DNA of 32,687 bases from Methanosarcinales archaeon (GTDB lineage: Archaea > Halobacteriota > Methanosarcinia > Methanosarcinales > Methanocomedenaceae): assembly GCA_030600695.1 (NCBI GenBank), contig JAUVLO010000005.1, forward strand, positions 1 to 32,687. Direction: 5' to 3'. Made by a program: the position numbers and the translations under genes. Below, one piece after another: positions 29,567 through 32,687 of the stretch (position 1 is the first letter of the stretch; each line of letters starts with the position of its first letter). The notes beneath the pieces were generated by a model that was not told the origin of the DNA, did no database searches, and saw nothing but the letters and a program-made list of their open reading frames with translations.

Positions 29567-32332
29567 ATGCTTGAGGACGAATACCAGCTTGAATACTTTT
29601 TTGAGAACGGCTTTGAGAGAAAAACCTGCTCTAAATGCGGCAGTGCGTACTGGACACGGGACCCGGACAGAATAACATGCGGGGACGCACCGTGCGACCC
29701 GTACTCATTCATAGGCGCCCCCGTATTCAGGAAGCAGTACGACCTCACGCAGATGAGGGAGAAATTTCTATCCTTCTTTGAGGAACGCGACCATACCAGA
29801 GTGGACAGGTACCCTGTTATTGCCAGGTGGCGGGATGATATCTACCTTACCATTGCAAGCATTGCCGATTTCCAGCCATTCGTCACCTCCGGAATGGTAC
29901 CGCCCCCGGCCAATCCCCTGACAATCAGCCAGCCGTGCATCCGCTTACCTGACCTTGATTCAGTAGGACGCAGCGGCCGCCATCTCACAACCTTTGAGAT
30001 GATGGCGCATCATGCTTTTAATAATCCTAAAAAGGAGATATACTGGAAGAACGAGACCGTTGCCTACTGCGATGCCCTGCTGAATGACCTGGGCACAGAC
30101 CCCAATGCTGTGACCTATAAGGAAGAACCCTGGGCAGGCGGCGGTAATGCCGGGCCCTGCGTGGAAGTGCTGGTGGGCGGGCTTGAGGTAGCCACACTGG
30201 TGTTCATGGACCTGCAGCAGCAGAAGGCCGGGGATATCATGATCAAGGGCGACCCGTATGTGAAGATGGATAACTACATCGTGGACACTGGTTACGGTCT
30301 TGAGAGATTCGTCTGGGCGAGCAAGGGTTCGCCCACCATCTACGATGCAGTGTTCCCTGAGGTAGTCAGTGAACTAATGGACCTTGCAGGTGTGGAGCAC
30401 AGGCTGGACGACCCCGAATATGCCAATATCCTGGCCCGGAATGCAAAGCTTGCCGGATTGATGGATATCACAGGGCAGGCCAACCTCATGGAACTGCGCA
30501 AGAAAGTGGCGGCTGAGATCGGCATTCCGGTTGAGGAACTGCAGGCTATCATGGAACCTGTGGAAAGGGTATACGCCATCGCTGACCACAGCAGGTGCCT
30601 GGCATTTATGTTCGGGGATGGCATCATCCCATCCAATGTAAAGGCAGGATACCTGGCACGGCTGGTACTGCGCCGGACCCTTCGGCTTATGGCTGAGGCA
30701 GGCATGGACGTGCCGCTATCTGACATAGTCACCATGCAGATAGACAAGCTGCCCGAGTATCCCGAGTTCAGGGAACGTCTCGAAACAATTGTGGAGATAC
30801 TTGACAGGGAGGAAGACAAGTATGCTGACACCCTGGAACGTGGGCGGCGCCTGGTTGCAAAGAGCGCACGACATTATATGGATAAAGGCGAGGAATTCCC
30901 GCTGGATGAGATCATCCAGATGTACGATACCCACGGCATATCCCCTGAGATCACGGCAGATGTGGCAGAAGAGATCGGCCTGAGGATAGACCTGCCAGAT
31001 ACATTCTACTCACTTGTGGCTGAAAGCCACAGCAAGGCAGAGGATAAGGAAGAAGTTGAACAAGTTATTCCCGGTATAGAGAACCTGCCTGACACTGAAA
31101 GGTTGTATTATTACCAACCTGATGAGTTTGAATTCCAGGCAAAGGTCGTGGCGGTGATAGACGGCAATATCATACTTGACAGGACCCAGTTCTATCCTGA
31201 GGGCGGTGGGCAGCCTTATGACCAGGGTATTATTACCAAAGGGAATTCCACCTATCATGTAGTGGATGTCCAAATCGAGCAGGGTGTGATATTGCACACG
31301 GTCACAGAGGATAAGATCGACCTGGAACCAGGGGATACTGTGGACGGAGCTGTGGACAGCCATAGGCGGCTGGCCCACATGCGCCACCATACTGCGACTC
31401 ATGTGGTGAACGATGCCGCCAAGAAAGTGCTGGGTAACCATATCTGGCAGGCTGGCTCCCAAAATAGTGCGGACCGGGCACGTCTGGACCTGTCCCATTT
31501 CAAACGCATCACCAATGAAGAACTCAAGAAGATCGAACTTATAGCCAACGAGACAGTGATGGCCAACATCCCTGTGGAGATCACTTGGATGGACAGGACC
31601 GAAGCCGAGCAGAAGTTCGGGTTTGTGCTGTACCAGGGCGGTGTGCCGCCGGGCAAGCAGATCCGGGTGCTCAGGGTGGGGGATGACGTGGAGGCGTGCG
31701 GCGGCACCCATGTGAGCAATACCGGGCTTATCGGCCCCATTAAGATACTAAAGAGCGAGCGGATACAGGACGGCGTGGAGCGGCTGGAGTATGCGGCAGG
31801 CGAGGCAGCAGTTAAGCGCTGGCAGGAACAAGACGACCTGCTGCGCCTGAGTGCAGACGAGCTTAAGGTGGCACCTGAACACCTGCCAGAGACCACTGCC
31901 AGGTTCTTTAACGAATGGAAGGAGTTTAAGAAGGAGAACGCCAGGCTTAAGGAAGAACTGGCTTCGGCAAGAGTGGGTTCGTTACTCTCAGATGCAGTGG
32001 ACATTGGCGGATTCAGGGTTATTGCCCGTACCCTGCCCGGTGCCGATATCGAAGAGCTGGTAAAGGCGGCGGCCGAGTTCACCAAAGAATCCGATGTAGT
32101 TGCACTGCTGGCCAGCGACCAGGGCGGCGCAAAGATTGTGGCGGCGGTCGGGGATAAGGCACTGGAAAGTGGTGCAAACTCAGGCAACCTTGTCAGGGAG
32201 ATGTCAAAGGTCGTGGGCGGTGGTGGCGGCGGCAGGCCAGAGCTGGCACAAGGCGGGGGTCCGGATGCCGGAAAGATCGATGAGGCACTGGAGTGCGGGC
32301 TGGAAATGCTGAGGGAAAGCCTGGCGAAATAA
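29567..32332 (+). CDS. alaS: Alanyl-tRNA synthetase (archaeal type)
   Basis: 921 aa; RDHTRVDRYPVIARWRDD, MRHHTATHVVNDAAKKVLG, CGGTHVSNTG, C-terminal GGGGGGRPELAQGGG. Confidence 0.97.
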   Translation: MLEDEYQLEYFFENGFERKTCSKCGSAYWTRDPDRITCGDAPCDPYSFIGAPVFRKQYDLTQMREKFLSFFEERDHTRVDRYPVIARWRDDIYLTIASIADFQPFVTSGMVPPPANPLTISQPCIRLPDLDSVGRSGRHLTTFEMMAHHAFNNPKKEIYWKNETVAYCDALLNDLGTDPNAVTYKEEPWAGGGNAGPCVEVLVGGLEVATLVFMDLQQQKAGDIMIKGDPYVKMDNYIVDTGYGLERFVWASKGSPTIYDAVFPEVVSELMDLAGVEHRLDDPEYANILARNAKLAGLMDITGQANLMELRKKVAAEIGIPVEELQAIMEPVERVYAIADHSRCLAFMFGDGIIPSNVKAGYLARLVLRRTLRLMAEAGMDVPLSDIVTMQIDKLPEYPEFRERLETIVEILDREEDKYADTLERGRRLVAKSARHYMDKGEEFPLDEIIQMYDTHGISPEITADVAEEIGLRIDLPDTFYSLVAESHSKAEDKEEVEQVIPGIENLPDTERLYYYQPDEFEFQAKVVAVIDGNIILDRTQFYPEGGGQPYDQGIITKGNSTYHVVDVQIEQGVILHTVTEDKIDLEPGDTVDGAVDSHRRLAHMRHHTATHVVNDAAKKVLGNHIWQAGSQNSADRARLDLSHFKRITNEELKKIELIANETVMANIPVEITWMDRTEAEQKFGFVLYQGGVPPGKQIRVLRVGDDVEACGGTHVSNTGLIGPIKILKSERIQDGVERLEYAAGEAAVKRWQEQDDLLRLSADELKVAPEHLPETTARFFNEWKEFKKENARLKEELASARVGSLLSDAVDIGGFRVIARTLPGADIEELVKAAAEFTKESDVVALLASDQGGAKIVAAVGDKALESGANSGNLVREMSKVVGGGGGGRPELAQGGGPDAGKIDEALECGLEMLRESLAK

Positions 32333-32402
32333 AGCCAGTTCTACTCACGAAAAGTATTCCCTTCAAATTAAATGGTAATTGATCATAGTGCTCTGGATTT
32401 TG

Positions 32403-32475
32403 AGACACAGATTACACTGATTACACAGATTGATAGTGGTTGTGGAAATCAGTGTAATCGGTGAAATCTGTGTCT
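32403..32475. repeat. Imperfect inverted repeat (29-nt arms, 15-nt loop), ACACAGATT type
   Basis: AGACACAGATTACACTGATTACACAGATT versus right-arm reverse complement AGACACAGATTTCACCGATTACACTGATT (26/29). Confidence 0.88.
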
Positions 32476-32605
32476 AGATTAATCTTGCATTTGACCATAC
32501 TTTTTGAAGTGGATAGAGAAGCTGTCCAATAATCACTTAACTGGACAATGGGACCATGCCTGTACAAAGTAATACTTTATATACAAATATAAAATATTAA
32601 TTAAT

Positions 32606-32687
32606 ATGTCAAGTCTTATTTCCACTGCTTTTGAATTCGTGCCTATTGCTATTTTTTCCGCAATATTCTTCTTTATGGTACTATTCA
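32606..32687 (+). CDS. N-terminus of a membrane protein (3' end outside window)
   Basis: ATG then SSLISTAFEFVPIAIFSAIFFFMVLF, open to the edge; TTTATATACAAATA TATA-like sequence upstream. Confidence 0.4.
   Translation, partial: MSSLISTAFEFVPIAIFSAIFFFMVLF

Noticed and set aside
31399-32187. 262-aa minus-strand ORF opposite alaS (also 31010..31711)
   Set aside because: Shadow ORFs of a strongly supported AlaRS gene, Ser/Ala-rich low-complexity translation.
32523-32547. TGTCCA-N13-TGGACA inverted repeat
   Set aside because: Only 6-bp arms; too short to separate from chance without conservation data.

Overview
This looks like a euryarchaeal chromosomal segment, probably from the Methanosarcinales/ANME-2 neighbourhood (inferred from gene content; no taxonomy search was run). 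Core blocks: (1) an artA-asd-pssA surface-protein and archaeal-lipid cluster on the - strand; (2) PCNA and primase large subunit; (3) an intron-bearing tRNA-Lys(UUU), then the canonical rpoH-rpoB''-rpoB'-rpoA'-rpoA''-rpl30e-nusA-rps12-rps7-fusA-tuf-rps10 cluster; (4) an accessory patch at 18.9-23.0 kb; (5) bud32, XTP pyrophosphatase, a Sec61beta gene missing from the ORF track, CBS and Usp proteins, an amidohydrolase, TBP and alaS. The best-supported unusual result is in the accessory patch. A complete IS66-type element (20988..22638) has a 14-bp perfect terminal inverted repeat and an exact 8-bp target duplication (AATATTTG). It splits a PIN-domain toxin gene after codon 10. Removing the element and one target copy restores an open frame starting MLTAYFDTNIFITG..., which overlaps the 3' end of an intact ribbon-helix-helix antitoxin gene. 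Other leads are a tandem array of three 26-bp palindromes upstream of artA, a five-copy 18-bp repeat in the presumed EF-2 leader, a SecB-like protein next to rps10, a pentapeptide-repeat tail on PriL, a uORF/hairpin leader before a P/Q-rich protein, and a G-quadruplex-type tract between TBP and alaS. I do not see a clearly novel multi-gene system. All family assignments are by eye.
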